Assembly: GCF_021166475.1 (NCBI RefSeq) | Contig: NZ_JAJOYS010000001.1 | Coordinates: 372,001 to 436,000 of the forward strand | From: Pelagibacterium xiamenense | Lineage (GTDB): Bacteria; Pseudomonadota; Alphaproteobacteria; Rhizobiales; Devosiaceae | Direction: 5' to 3' | Length of the DNA: 64,000 nucleotides | Part shown: piece by piece, positions 1 to 8,708 of the stretch | Layout: each line of letters starts with the position of its first letter | Position numbering within the stretch: position 1 is the first letter of the stretch | Notes under the pieces: generated by a model | Databases searched by the model: none | What the model saw: only the letters and a program-made list of their open reading frames with translations | Told to the model about the DNA's origin: nothing | Translations under genes and position numbers: made by a program

Positions 1-2
1 AT

Positions 3-782
3 GAGGCGATGAGCCAACACTGGTCGCGGACCTGCAACAACCTTATCGCCCGGGTGGCCAAACTGTACCCCGAGCGCTTCGCCCCGGTCTGTCAATTGCC
101 CCAGAGCCCTGGCGCCAACCCGGCGGGGTGTATCGAAGAACTGGAGCGTTGTGCGGAGCTTGGTTTTGTGGCCTGTAACCTCAATCCCGATCCCTCCGAC
201 GGGCACTGGACCGATCCCCCGATGACCGACGAGTGGTGGTATCCGCTCTATGAGAAATTGGTGGAGCTGGACATGCCGGCGATGATCCACGTCTCGGGCT
301 CTTGCAACCCCAATTTCCACGGTACGGGTGCTCACTATATCAACGGCGACACGACGGTATTTATGCAGTTGTTGTTGTCGGATCTGTTCAAGACCTTCCC
401 GAGTTTGCGTCTGGTCATCCCCCATGGGGGCGGCGCGGTGCCTTATCACTGGGGCCGCTACCGCGGGCTTGCTCAAGATCTCGGCCGCCCGCCGCTTGCC
501 GAGGCGCTGATGGACAATGTCTATTTTGACACCTGCGTCTACCATCAGCCGGGCATCAACCTGTTGACCGAGGTAATCCCGGTCAAAAATGTCCTTTTCG
601 GTTCCGAGATGGTTGGTGCCGTGCGGTCCATCGATCCGGAAACGGGCCAGGCCTTTGACGACACCAAGCGCTACATTGAGGCGTTGGGGCTCTCCCCCGA
701 AGACCAGCATGCCCTGTTTGAGGGCAATGTCCGCAAAGTCTATCCTCGTCTTGACGCGCTGCTCAAGGACATGGGCAAATGA
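3..782 (+). CDS. ligJ: 4-oxalomesaconate hydratase (LigJ), 5'-truncated
   Basis: Amidohydrolase-superfamily enzyme that hydrates 4-oxalomesaconate to 4-carboxy-4-hydroxy-2-oxoadipate in the protocatechuate 4,5-cleavage and gallate routes. The visible 260 residues match my recollection of Sphingobium LigJ along their length: a CNNLIARV segment, LPQSPGANP, GFVACNLNPDPS, MIHVSGSCNP, IPHGGGAVPYHWGR, FDTCVYHQPGINLL and LFGSEMVGAVR. The family is about 340 residues, so roughly 80 N-terminal residues, including the metal-binding H-x-H strand, lie left of the window. The frame is open to position 3, so the ATG at 9 is internal. The stop overlaps the next start (ATGA), which implies co-transcription. 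The cytosolic product fits an aromatic catabolic operon. The family assignment is strong; the exact substrate rests on remembered homology. Confidence 0.88.
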   Translation, partial: EAMSQHWSRTCNNLIARVAKLYPERFAPVCQLPQSPGANPAGCIEELERCAELGFVACNLNPDPSDGHWTDPPMTDEWWYPLYEKLVELDMPAMIHVSGSCNPNFHGTGAHYINGDTTVFMQLLLSDLFKTFPSLRLVIPHGGGAVPYHWGRYRGLAQDLGRPPLAEALMDNVYFDTCVYHQPGINLLTEVIPVKNVLFGSEMVGAVRSIDPETGQAFDDTKRYIEALGLSPEDQHALFEGNVRKVYPRLDALLKDMGK

Positions 783-2446
783 CGACCTCTCGCAGTGCGG
801 CGCGTATTCTCGTCGATCAACTGGTGATCCAGGGGGTGACCCATGTGTTCTGCGTGCCCGGCGAGAGCTTTCTTGCCGTGCTCGACGCACTCCATGACAC
901 GCCTGAGATTGAACTGGTCACGTGTCGGCATGAAGGTGCCGCGGCAATGATGGCGGAAGCCCATGGCAAGATCACCGGCCGGCCTGGGGTTCTGTTTTGC
1001 TCTCGCGGTCCCGGCGCCACCAACGCATCTTCGGGACTGCACGTGGCGTTCCAGGATAGCACTCCCATGATCATGTTCATTGGCCAGAATCCTCGGCCTG
1101 TGCTGACGCGTGAGGGCTTTCAGGAAATCGACTATCGCCGGACATTTGCCGCCCAGGCCAAGGCGGTACTGCAACTGGACGACGCAGCGCGGACTTCGGA
1201 ATATCTTACGCGGGCGTTCCAACTGGCCCTCTCTGGACGACGGGGGCCCGTCGTCATTCCCATTCCCGAAGATATGCTGGAGGATCGGGCTGAGGTTAAG
1301 GACGGTCGGCGGGCACAGGAGACATTGTGCGGCCCCACGCCAAGCGCTGTCGAGCATGTCCGCGCTGCACTGGAAAGCGCCAAGCGTCCCCTCGTGATGC
1401 TAGGCGGCTCGGGTTGGACCGAGGATGGTGTAAAGCGTTTCCAGGCATTTGCCGAAGCCAGCCATTTGCCGGTAACTGCCAGCTTCCGTCGTCAGGATCT
1501 GCTCGACAACCGCAGCTCGAGCTATGTCGGAGAAATCGGGTTGGGGGTGAACCCAAAGCTCGCTGCACGGGCCCAGGAGGCGGACCTCTTGCTGGTCATT
1601 GGTGCTCGCCTCGGCGAGATTGGCACCAACAGCTACACCATAATGGACAGCCCGTGTCCCGCACAGCGCCTGATCCACGTTTACCCGGGGGCAGACGAGA
1701 TCGGGCATGTCTATCAACCCGAAACGGGCATCGTGAGCAATCCAGCCCAGTTCGTGACCGCCCTCGCCCAGGCTGGCGCGGTCAAGGGTGCGTGGGCGGA
1801 TTGGACTGAAGGCGCGCGCGCCGATTTCGAGGCATGGACGGCCCCGCGGCAGAGCCCGGGCCCCATCCAGATGTGCGAGATCATGCGCTGGATCGACCAG
1901 AACATGCCGGCCGATACGATCTATACCAACGGCGCTGGCAATTTTTCCGTTTGGCTGCATCGCTACCACCGCTACCGCGGGTTCGGCACGCAGGTCGCAC
2001 CAATCTGTGGGTCGATGGGATACGGGGTACCGGCGGCCTTGGCCGCTAAACTCGCCCGGCCCGAGGCCACGGTGATCTGCGTCGCCGGCGATGGTGATTT
2101 CCAAATGACCGGAACCGAGTTGGCAACGGCGGTGGCCCACAAGCTTGGCGTGCGCATTCTCATTCTCAACAATGGTATGCTGGGCACCATCCGCATGCAT
2201 CAGGAACGTCATTATCCGGGCCGGGTATCTGGCACACAGCTGGCCGATGGCAATCCCGACTTTACCGCTTTTGCCCGTTCTTACGGGGCTTACGCCGAAA
2301 GGGTCGAGCGGACTGAAGATTTCGCCGCTGCCTTTGGCCGTGCGGACGCTCACGATGGACCGGCGGTTCTCGAGATCATGATTGATCCCGAAGCCATCAC
2401 TCCGGCGATGACATTGTCGCAGATCCGCCAAGCGGCACGGCCCTGA
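779..2446 (+). CDS. Thiamine diphosphate-dependent enzyme, acetolactate synthase large subunit-like
   Basis: A 555-residue enzyme of the acetolactate synthase/benzoylformate decarboxylase family. The N-terminal PYR domain has the catalytic glutamate at about residue 52 (HEGAAAMMAEAHG) and a VPGES loop. A central domain binds nucleotide or is structural, and the C-terminal PP domain carries the ThDP/Mg motif GDGDF at about 437-441, ending at the NN pair near 464. The length is normal. It overlaps ligJ by 4 nt. No small regulatory subunit lies nearby, so this is probably a catabolic or carboligase paralogue rather than biosynthetic IlvB. In this operon it may decarboxylate or ligate a 2-oxo acid product of ring cleavage; that role is inferred from context only. 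Confidence 0.85.
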   Translation: MTTSRSAARILVDQLVIQGVTHVFCVPGESFLAVLDALHDTPEIELVTCRHEGAAAMMAEAHGKITGRPGVLFCSRGPGATNASSGLHVAFQDSTPMIMFIGQNPRPVLTREGFQEIDYRRTFAAQAKAVLQLDDAARTSEYLTRAFQLALSGRRGPVVIPIPEDMLEDRAEVKDGRRAQETLCGPTPSAVEHVRAALESAKRPLVMLGGSGWTEDGVKRFQAFAEASHLPVTASFRRQDLLDNRSSSYVGEIGLGVNPKLAARAQEADLLLVIGARLGEIGTNSYTIMDSPCPAQRLIHVYPGADEIGHVYQPETGIVSNPAQFVTALAQAGAVKGAWADWTEGARADFEAWTAPRQSPGPIQMCEIMRWIDQNMPADTIYTNGAGNFSVWLHRYHRYRGFGTQVAPICGSMGYGVPAALAAKLARPEATVICVAGDGDFQMTGTELATAVAHKLGVRILILNNGMLGTIRMHQERHYPGRVSGTQLADGNPDFTAFARSYGAYAERVERTEDFAAAFGRADAHDGPAVLEIMIDPEAITPAMTLSQIRQAARP

Positions 2447-2582
2447 CGATGGCCTGTCAAGGGCCGTATCGATTGTTGCCCCGGGCCATAGGAATTGGCG
2501 TCAGCCATATTCTCCCCACGCCTCTCAAGCGGCTAGGATCGCCCGCAATGAACCACTGTGCCCGCTCCCCGGAAGGTGACAC

Positions 2583-3464
2583 ATGAGCGAAAAAATCATC
2601 GACATACATCCCCATATCATCGCGGATGATACCGATAGATACCCCTTTGCCCCATTGGGCGGCATCCGTTCGGATTGGTCGGCGGAGCGGCCGTTTACCA
2701 TCCACGACTACATTGCCGAAATGGATGCTGCCGGTGTCAGCCGGGCGGCGATGGTCCAGTCAGCCACAACCTATGGCTATGACAATTCCTACGTCGCCGA
2801 CAGCGTCGCGGCCTTCCCCGACCGGATCGTCGGGGTGTACACGGTCGATGTCAAACTGCCGGACGCTGTGGCGACCATCGATGGTTGGCGCAAGCGCGGA
2901 ATGGCCGGTTTGCGGCTCTTTGGCGCGGGGTCCACTGTACAGTCGGACGGGGCGTGGATGCTCGCGCCTGAAACGTTCCCGGTTTGGGAGCACATGGCCG
3001 ATATCGACATGCCCGTTTGCATTCAGACCACCAAGATTGGCCTCGCGGTGGTGGAAGAAATTCTCGAGCGCTATCCGGAAGTCAACATTATCCTTGATCA
3101 CCTCGGTCGTCCCGATTTGAGCGATGGTGCGCCCTATGCCAACGCAGCACCGCTTTGGCGGCTCGCCCGGTTTGACAACCTGTTTCTGAAAATCACGCCA
3201 CGGACGTTTGATCTTTCCGAAAAGGCGCCTGCCACACCCGATACCTTCTTTCCAAGACTTGTTGCCGAATACGGCGCGGAGCGCCTGGCCTGGGGATCGA
3301 ACTTCCCCGCCAATACCGGCACGCTCAAGGACCTGGTGGATCAGGGCCACCGGTGCTTTTCCGCACTCAGCAGCGCCGAGCGTGCCGCGATCTGGTCGGG
3401 CACGGCCGAGCGGCTCTATCCCCAATTGGCCGAGGCGAACACTTCACAGGCTGCAATCGCATGA
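2583..3464 (+). CDS. Amidohydrolase-family (TIM-barrel) hydrolase, LigI-like
   Basis: A 293-residue amidohydrolase-2 family protein. The N-terminal metal motif is IDIHPH (about residues 7-12), the barrel contains IILDHLGRPD, and a C-terminal LAWGSNFP segment supplies the late aspartate/asparagine region. The family includes 2-pyrone-4,6-dicarboxylate lactonase (LigI), the step just before LigJ in protocatechuate 4,5-cleavage. The overall layout (YPFAP near the start, DHLGRPD in the middle, WGSNFP late) resembles LigI, but the usual WGTDWPHP is WGSNFPAN here, so the substrate is uncertain. It lies 136 nt after the ThDP enzyme gene, and its stop overlaps the next start by 4 nt. Confidence 0.75.
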   Translation: MSEKIIDIHPHIIADDTDRYPFAPLGGIRSDWSAERPFTIHDYIAEMDAAGVSRAAMVQSATTYGYDNSYVADSVAAFPDRIVGVYTVDVKLPDAVATIDGWRKRGMAGLRLFGAGSTVQSDGAWMLAPETFPVWEHMADIDMPVCIQTTKIGLAVVEEILERYPEVNIILDHLGRPDLSDGAPYANAAPLWRLARFDNLFLKITPRTFDLSEKAPATPDTFFPRLVAEYGAERLAWGSNFPANTGTLKDLVDQGHRCFSALSSAERAAIWSGTAERLYPQLAEANTSQAAIA

Positions 3465-4378
3465 CCGAATTCCATAAAACATATCCTGGCCAAGGTCCTT
3501 TGACCTTGTCTGCCAACATCACCGAGTTTCCCCCAACGAGGGCCCTTTTGGCAGGGGAGGTGTCGTCAGAGTTGGTGACGCTCGACTTTGCCGGGCTGGA
3601 TAAGGCCCATGACGGCTTTAAGGACATGCTGCGTCGGGGCAGGTTCGACATCTCGGAGATGGCAATTGCCACCTATCTGCAGGCCCATGCTTACGGCAAG
3701 CCTTTCACCTTGCTGCCGTTCGTTGTGTTGGGCCGCTTTCAGCACCATTGCATTGGCTACAATACGGACGTCCACAAGCAATTGGCTCCCGGTGACCTGG
3801 CCGGCAAGACGGTGGGTGTGCGCTCCTATACCCAAACAACCGGTCTCTGGGTTCGTGGCATTTTGCAGAATGAGTATGGGGTGAATCCGGACAGTGTGAA
3901 CTGGCTGTGCTTTGACCAGCCGCACCTGCAAGAGTACACCGACCCACCCTCGGTCAGCTGGGGGGACCCGGCGGACGACCCGGTCAAGATGCTGCTCGCG
4001 GGCAAGCTGGATGCGGCCATCCTGGGGATGAATATGCCCAAGGACGAACGCATCAAGCCCCTCATTCCCGACCCGCACGAGACCGCAAAGGCCTGGTATG
4101 CCCGCGAGGGACTGGTGCCGCCGAACCACTATCTCATTGTTCCCAATGCGCTGTGCGATCAGCGACCCGATGTGGTCGAGGAACTGTGCAGGATGATGGC
4201 CGCCTCTCGAGCCAAGGCAAAGACCGAGGACGGAATTGACCCCTGGCCGGTCGGTATTAATGCCAACAGGCGGGCCTTGACCTGCGCGGCCAAGTTCGCC
4301 GCCCAGCAACATATGATTGATCGTCAGCCGGAGGTGGATGAGCTTTTTCACCCCCTCATCCGCGAGATCGCCCCTTGA
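3461..4378 (+). CDS. 4,5-dihydroxyphthalate decarboxylase-like protein (periplasmic-binding-protein fold)
   Basis: The 305-residue product resembles the family annotated as 4,5-dihydroxyphthalate decarboxylase, a cytosolic enzyme that shares the fold of NMT1-type substrate-binding proteins. Supporting segments are an early TRALLAGEV, then FDISEMAIATYL, and a GKTVGVRSYTQTTGLWVRGIL stretch typical of such proteins. There is no signal peptide, so it is probably an enzyme rather than a transporter receptor. I chose the ATG at 3461 because it forms an ATGA overlap with the preceding stop; the frame stays open further upstream, but only inside the neighbouring gene. Its presence beside ligJ suggests feeding a dicarboxylated aromatic into the protocatechuate route. 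The substrate is unproven. Confidence 0.68.
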   Translation: MTEFHKTYPGQGPLTLSANITEFPPTRALLAGEVSSELVTLDFAGLDKAHDGFKDMLRRGRFDISEMAIATYLQAHAYGKPFTLLPFVVLGRFQHHCIGYNTDVHKQLAPGDLAGKTVGVRSYTQTTGLWVRGILQNEYGVNPDSVNWLCFDQPHLQEYTDPPSVSWGDPADDPVKMLLAGKLDAAILGMNMPKDERIKPLIPDPHETAKAWYAREGLVPPNHYLIVPNALCDQRPDVVEELCRMMAASRAKAKTEDGIDPWPVGINANRRALTCAAKFAAQQHMIDRQPEVDELFHPLIREIAP

Positions 4379-4434
4379 GGACCGTCTCGCCTATACGACG
4401 CCACTTAACCACTGAACTTCATAGGGAGGAAATT

Positions 4435-5463
4435 ATGAAGCAACTCAACATTCTAGCGCTCGGCGCAGGTCTATCGACCGTTCTGGGCCTTACGACCCCG
4501 GCCCTGGCTCAGTCCGTTGAGCTGATATACAACAATACGCTGCCGCCATTCAACGAAACCTATCAGGCCGGCATTCGCGATTTCGCGCAGGACATTGTCG
4601 AAGCGTCCGAAGGCGATATCCTGGTCACCATTCCTGACGCGGAACTCGCGCCACCCAACCGCCAATATGAGGCGGTGCGCGATGGCATTGTCGACATGGC
4701 CCTGATTGACATCAGTGCCGTCAGCCAGCTGGTTGCCCTCAACGGTATCGGTGAATTGCCCGGCAATTCGCCGTCAGCCGAAGCCGGCTCCGTCGCGCTT
4801 TGGGAAACCTATAAGGAATACTTCGAGGAGATTGGTGAATGGGAGGGGGTCAAGGTTCTGGCAACTCACGTTCTTCCCGGTCGCCAGATCCTGTCGGTGA
4901 GCGACATTGTTGCTCAAACCCCGGAGGATCTGCAAGGCGCGCGCATCTGGGCAACCTCTGCTCCTTTGGCGGCTGCTGCCGACGCTTTTGGAGGCGTTCC
5001 CATGGATACAGCCTATCCGGAGCTGCAGGAAAATGTTGAGCGGGGCAATCTCGATGTGCTGTTCATCACGCCCGGCTCGGCCAGTGGTGCAGGGGTTCGC
5101 CCCAACGTCACCCACGTCACTAAGATCCCGGGCGGGTTGGGCACTGGAGCCTTCGCGGCCATTATTTCAGAAGAGCGTTGGAACGAGCTCACCCCCGAGC
5201 AGCAGGACGCGATTCTCGAGGCAGCCGAAGACCTGCCGCGCCGCCTCGGACAGGCCAATGACGCTGAAGAAATTGCGACGGCTGACTACTTCGCCCAAAT
5301 TCCCACCACCAACGTGGAGGGCGAGGCCCTGGAAGCCTTCAACGCTGTGCTTGATGAACAGGTCCAGGCGTGGATGGAAAGAGCGCGTGAAGCAGGCTTG
5401 GAGAACCCCGAGGAAGCAATGGAGTTCTACCAAAGCGTACTCGATCGCGAAACGGCCGAGTAA
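4435..5463 (+). CDS. TRAP transporter substrate-binding protein, DctP family
   Basis: A 342-residue periplasmic solute receptor for a tripartite ATP-independent transporter. It has a clear Sec signal peptide (about residues 1-26, ending TPALAQ) and the DctP fold: an early TLPPFNETYQAGIRDF, central DLQGARIWATSAPLAAAADAFGGVPM and a helical C-terminus. The ATG at 4435 is preceded by GGGAGGAAATT, an excellent ribosome-binding site; an in-frame ATG-less extension upstream was rejected. It is followed by a strong hairpin terminator and then the two membrane subunits. Organic acids, including aromatic carboxylates, are typical ligands, which fits the upstream catabolic genes. Confidence 0.92.
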   Translation: MKQLNILALGAGLSTVLGLTTPALAQSVELIYNNTLPPFNETYQAGIRDFAQDIVEASEGDILVTIPDAELAPPNRQYEAVRDGIVDMALIDISAVSQLVALNGIGELPGNSPSAEAGSVALWETYKEYFEEIGEWEGVKVLATHVLPGRQILSVSDIVAQTPEDLQGARIWATSAPLAAAADAFGGVPMDTAYPELQENVERGNLDVLFITPGSASGAGVRPNVTHVTKIPGGLGTGAFAAIISEERWNELTPEQQDAILEAAEDLPRRLGQANDAEEIATADYFAQIPTTNVEGEALEAFNAVLDEQVQAWMERAREAGLENPEEAMEFYQSVLDRETAE

Positions 5464-5470
5464 GACAGAC

Positions 5471-5505
5471 TCCCCTACAGACTCGGGTCTGTAGGGGACT
5501 TTTTT
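5471..5505 (+). terminator. Intrinsic terminator/attenuator inside the TRAP operon
   Basis: A 12-bp perfect stem (5471-5482 pairs with 5487-5498) with a TCGG tetraloop is followed by CT and a run of six T (5500-5505). It sits 7 nt after the binding-protein stop and 9 nt before the small-permease start. It probably lets partial read-through set a higher level of receptor than of membrane subunits, or stabilises the upstream mRNA 3' end. Confidence 0.88.
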
Positions 5506-5514
5506 GAGGCGGAC

Positions 5515-6021
5515 ATGATTTCTCGGATCAACCGAATACTTGGGGCAGTTTCTCTCATCATCTCGGGAACCGCCTTTTTCTTTATGACGTCGATCGCTTT
5601 TGTCGATGCGATCGGGCGGCAGTTCCGCCGGCCGGTTCTGGGGGCGTCCGAATATGTGGAACTGGCGCTGCTCACCTTCTTTTTTGCGTCGCTGGCTCTT
5701 GTGGTGCGTGACGACTCCCAGATCAGGGTTGGGCTTTTCGCCGATCTTTACAAGCCTCGGCTCGCTGCAATCGAACGCGTGTTTACGGGCGTGGTGGAAA
5801 CGCTGGTGCTTATCGGCATCGCCTACATGATTTTCGATCAGGCCGGCCGGCTCAGTCGTTTCGGAACCGTGACCTACTTCTTGAAGATACCCGTGGCGCC
5901 CTGGGTCTTTGGGGCAGCTGTCATGTGCGTGATCGCTGTCTGGTTCGGGATATTGAATCTGACAAAACTCAAGCCGCAGCCAACACCACGCCCACACGCT
6001 TTGCCCGAAGGGGAAAACTAA
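5515..6021 (+). CDS. TRAP transporter small permease, DctQ family
   Basis: A 168-residue membrane protein with about four hydrophobic helices, the usual size and topology of DctQ. Typical features are the N-terminal helix (ISGTAFFFMTSIAFVDAIGR), EYVELALLTFFFASLALVVRDDSQIRV and a final helix before a proline-rich tail. It acts in the inner membrane as a partner of the large permease. An AGGCGGAC sequence precedes the ATG. The gene follows the hairpin at 5471-5505 and ends 1 nt before the large permease start, so the two subunits are translated together. Confidence 0.9.
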   Translation: MISRINRILGAVSLIISGTAFFFMTSIAFVDAIGRQFRRPVLGASEYVELALLTFFFASLALVVRDDSQIRVGLFADLYKPRLAAIERVFTGVVETLVLIGIAYMIFDQAGRLSRFGTVTYFLKIPVAPWVFGAAVMCVIAVWFGILNLTKLKPQPTPRPHALPEGEN

Positions 6022-6022
6022 G

Positions 6023-7324
6023 TTGCTTGTCATCCTTGTCTTTGGCAGCCTCTTGGGGCTGATCACTTTCACGCGCCTGCCGTTGGGATTCGTGATGCTG
6101 TTGACCGGCGGGGCCGGGATTGCCGTATTGCATCCACGCGGTATTCCTGCCGGTATCGCTGTTGCTGAGCAACAGATCATGGACCTGGCGCTCAACTACA
6201 ACTTCTCGGTCTTGCCGCTCTTCATTCTTATGGGGGTGTTTGTTGTAAAGGCTGGGCTTGCGGAAGAGCTTTTTGAGGCGGCCAGGCGCTGGCTGGGCCA
6301 TTATCGCGGTGGTCTGGGCCTTGCAACGGTTGCGGCATGTGGGGGCTTTTCCGCCATGACAGCCTCGTCGGCTGCATCGACGGCCACCATGGCCCGGCTC
6401 GCCATTCCCGAGATGGACAAGTACAAATATGATCAGGGGTTTTCCTCCGGCACGGTTGCGGCCGGCGGCACCCTGGGCATTCTCATTCCACCGTCGGGAG
6501 CCCTTATCATTTACGCTCTGCTTATCGAGGGCAGCGTGGCCGAGTTGTTCATCGCTGGCGTATTGCCAGGGATTCTGACCGCGCTGCTTTACCTGCTGGT
6601 GGTTGCAGCCGTTGCCCGTCTGGCTCCACAATGGGCGCCGTCTGGACCTCGGTTCGATTGGGGAGCGCGGTTCAGTGCGCTATGGAAGATCTGGGTGGTG
6701 CTGGCTCTGTTTGGCATCATCATGGTCGGCCTCGTGCTTGGATGGTTCTCCCCGACAGAGGCCGGCGGTATTGGTGCCGGAGGGGCCTTCATATTTGCCC
6801 TGGTGCGACGCAAACTCACCTGGGCGATTTTCGTTGATGCTCTGGCCGAGGCCGCAAAGCTCTCGACAATGATCTTTATCGTTGCGGCTGGAGCGCTGGT
6901 GCTTAACCAGTTCATCAACCTGTCCGGCGTCACCGGCGACGCTGTGGATTTCATTCAATCCCTGGGCCTTGAGCCATGGCAGGTCATTGCATGCTTGATC
7001 ATCTTTTATTTCTTGCTCGGATGCATGATGGATGGGTTCGCAATGATCTTCCTGACGGTGCCCATCATCGCGCCTCTGGTCGCGGACCTGGGCTACGACT
7101 TGGTCTGGTGGGGTATTGTGACCGTCATGGTGGTAGAAATCAGCCTGATAACCCCGCCGATTGGGATGAATGTCTTTCTTCTCAAGGCCATGCAGCCCAA
7201 TCTGCCTGTCACCGAGATCTACAAGGGCATCTTCCCCTATCTGGCTGCTGATTTCGTCAGACTGGCCCTGGTGCTGTTCATCCCCGCGATCGCGTTGTGG
7301 CTGCCAAGCCTGATGCACGGCTGA
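6023..7324 (+). CDS. TRAP transporter large permease, DctM family
   Basis: A 433-residue inner-membrane protein with about a dozen hydrophobic segments, the DctM length. Family signatures include the early NFSVLPLFILMGVF and GGFSAMTASSAASTATM, then GTLGILIPPSG and the late EISLITPPIGMNVF. It is the ion-coupled transport channel that works with the DctP and DctQ proteins encoded just upstream. The start is a TTG at 6023, 1 nt after the dctQ stop, with GAAGGGG upstream; there is no ATG close by that preserves the first helix. A terminator hairpin follows at 7346. Confidence 0.92.
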   Translation: MLVILVFGSLLGLITFTRLPLGFVMLLTGGAGIAVLHPRGIPAGIAVAEQQIMDLALNYNFSVLPLFILMGVFVVKAGLAEELFEAARRWLGHYRGGLGLATVAACGGFSAMTASSAASTATMARLAIPEMDKYKYDQGFSSGTVAAGGTLGILIPPSGALIIYALLIEGSVAELFIAGVLPGILTALLYLLVVAAVARLAPQWAPSGPRFDWGARFSALWKIWVVLALFGIIMVGLVLGWFSPTEAGGIGAGGAFIFALVRRKLTWAIFVDALAEAAKLSTMIFIVAAGALVLNQFINLSGVTGDAVDFIQSLGLEPWQVIACLIIFYFLLGCMMDGFAMIFLTVPIIAPLVADLGYDLVWWGIVTVMVVEISLITPPIGMNVFLLKAMQPNLPVTEIYKGIFPYLAADFVRLALVLFIPAIALWLPSLMHG

Positions 7325-7345
7325 CATACGCGGAGTTCGCTCGAC

Positions 7346-7386
7346 ACGATGGCGCCTTCGGACCCTCCGATGGCGCCATCGTTTCT
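7346..7386 (+). terminator. Intrinsic terminator after the catabolic/TRAP operon
   Basis: An 11-bp perfect stem (7346-7356 with 7372-7382) ends in GTTTCT. It lies 22 nt after the large-permease stop. The right arm is itself part of a 14-nt palindrome (7368-7381). It should end the operon that begins left of the window; the short T run makes it moderately strong. Confidence 0.7.
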
Positions 7387-7628
7387 ATCTGCCAAGCGCT
7401 TGTTGATCACCACTGACGCGTGGCGATCGTCATGATGTGCCGGGCTGGTCAACGCGTTTGTGTTATGGCTGGCAGCAGTGGTCGAGGGTAGCGTCACGGT
7501 CTTGACGACGCGTTCAGCAACCCGTTCCGGCGCACGCATTGGACAGATGACGAAGCCTTGCCCTCAGCAGCGCTCGAACCTCGACACGCAACAGCCGCAC
7601 ACCAGTGCCGCCCTCCTCTAGACGTGCG
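7387..7628. other. Non-coding gap between convergent operons
   Basis: About 240 nt between the terminator of the TRAP operon and the 3' end of the leftward lactonase gene. I see no convincing coding frame, RNA gene, repeat or T-run hairpin for the leftward operon here. Confidence 0.5.
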
Positions 7629-8708
7629 TCAATAACGTGCAAGTTTGCTGATAACGACTGGGGAGACAAACGCTGCCGAGGTCGGCTTGAACACGTTCAG
7701 GGCGTGGCCGGTGGCGGAAAGCAGACCGGTTTCGGGGGCCACGGCAAACACAGTCACGACATCGCTTGCTTGATTGGCAACCAGCATCCAGCGTCCGCAG
7801 GGTGACAACCCGAGGCCCCAGGGGCGTTCGCCGCCAGCGTCAATACATTGGATTTCTGACAGTGCGCCAGTGTCCTCTTGGATGGCAAAGACGTGGATTT
7901 GGTGTGTGCCCCGATTGGAGGCGTAAAGGAACCGGCCATCTGCAGAAAGGCCGAACGCAGCCGCGCCCCGCGTGTGCTGAGCGTCGGGCTTGTCCATGGG
8001 TGTGGTGGCAAGATGGGAGAGAACCCCCTCGTTCCACGCCAGATGAAATATCTCGGCCGACAGTTCTCCCAGCATGTAGGCAAACCGTCCATCGGCACCA
8101 AACAAGACAAAGCGCGGACCGCAACCGGAAGGGAAGGCGGCGAACGGGGGATGTGCTGGGGCCAGACGCGACCCGTCCACTCGATAAACAAAGATCCGAT
8201 CCGCGCCCATGTCGGGCACCAGCAGGAAGCGTCCAGAAGGATCAAGAGTTACCCCGTGGGGGTGCGGAGCTGTCTGGCGCTTGTGCGGACCGGTGCCGCT
8301 TGTCGTCTGTGTCGAACTGATCGGCGCCAATTGGCCGCTGGCGCATATGGGTACTGCCACGGCCTCCGGCCCGCCAAAATTGGCGCAGTACAGCATTTCG
8401 CCGGCATCATCTATGGTAATATGGGTCGGCCCGCCGCCAGTGCGCCGCCGTGCTAGGGGCTGCAAGGTCCCTTGGGTATTGGCGATGCAATAGCTCATGA
8501 TGGTTCCGTGGCGATCATCTCGGTTGCCGACCTCGCTGACGGCGTAGAGCACGGGCCGTGCCGGGTCGGGCAGGGCAAATGTGGGCCGCTCTTCCTCGGC
8601 CACACAGCCAAGGCTCTCAAGGGCGCCGGTCGCCCCATCCAGACGAACGGCGAAGATGCCTTGTCCTGGGCCCTCACCTTGCGTCCCGATATAGGCGAGC
8701 ATCACCAT
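7629..8708 (-). CDS. Lactonase-family beta-propeller (6-phosphogluconolactonase-like)
   Basis: A 359-residue seven-bladed beta-propeller of the cytosolic lactonase family. The start MLAYIGTQGEGPGQGIF, the central PHPHGVTLDPSGRFLLVPD and later DGRFLYASNRGTHQIHVF are the standard family blades. There is no signal peptide. The start at 8708 forms an ATGA overlap with the stop of the upstream gene; a second ATG lies 6 nt further in. The frame stays open 48 nt upstream but only inside the neighbour. It probably opens a sugar or organic-acid lactone; in this locus a lactone intermediate of ring cleavage is an alternative. The ligand is unknown. Confidence 0.75.
   Translation of the reverse strand: MVMLAYIGTQGEGPGQGIFAVRLDGATGALESLGCVAEEERPTFALPDPARPVLYAVSEVGNRDDRHGTIMSYCIANTQGTLQPLARRRTGGGPTHITIDDAGEMLYCANFGGPEAVAVPICASGQLAPISSTQTTSGTGPHKRQTAPHPHGVTLDPSGRFLLVPDMGADRIFVYRVDGSRLAPAHPPFAAFPSGCGPRFVLFGADGRFAYMLGELSAEIFHLAWNEGVLSHLATTPMDKPDAQHTRGAAAFGLSADGRFLYASNRGTHQIHVFAIQEDTGALSEIQCIDAGGERPWGLGLSPCGRWMLVANQASDVVTVFAVAPETGLLSATGHALNVFKPTSAAFVSPVVISKLARY

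Noticed and set aside
1400-2431. A 343-codon frame on the - strand opposite the ThDP enzyme
   Set aside because: Antisense shadow of a gene with an intact ThDP motif.
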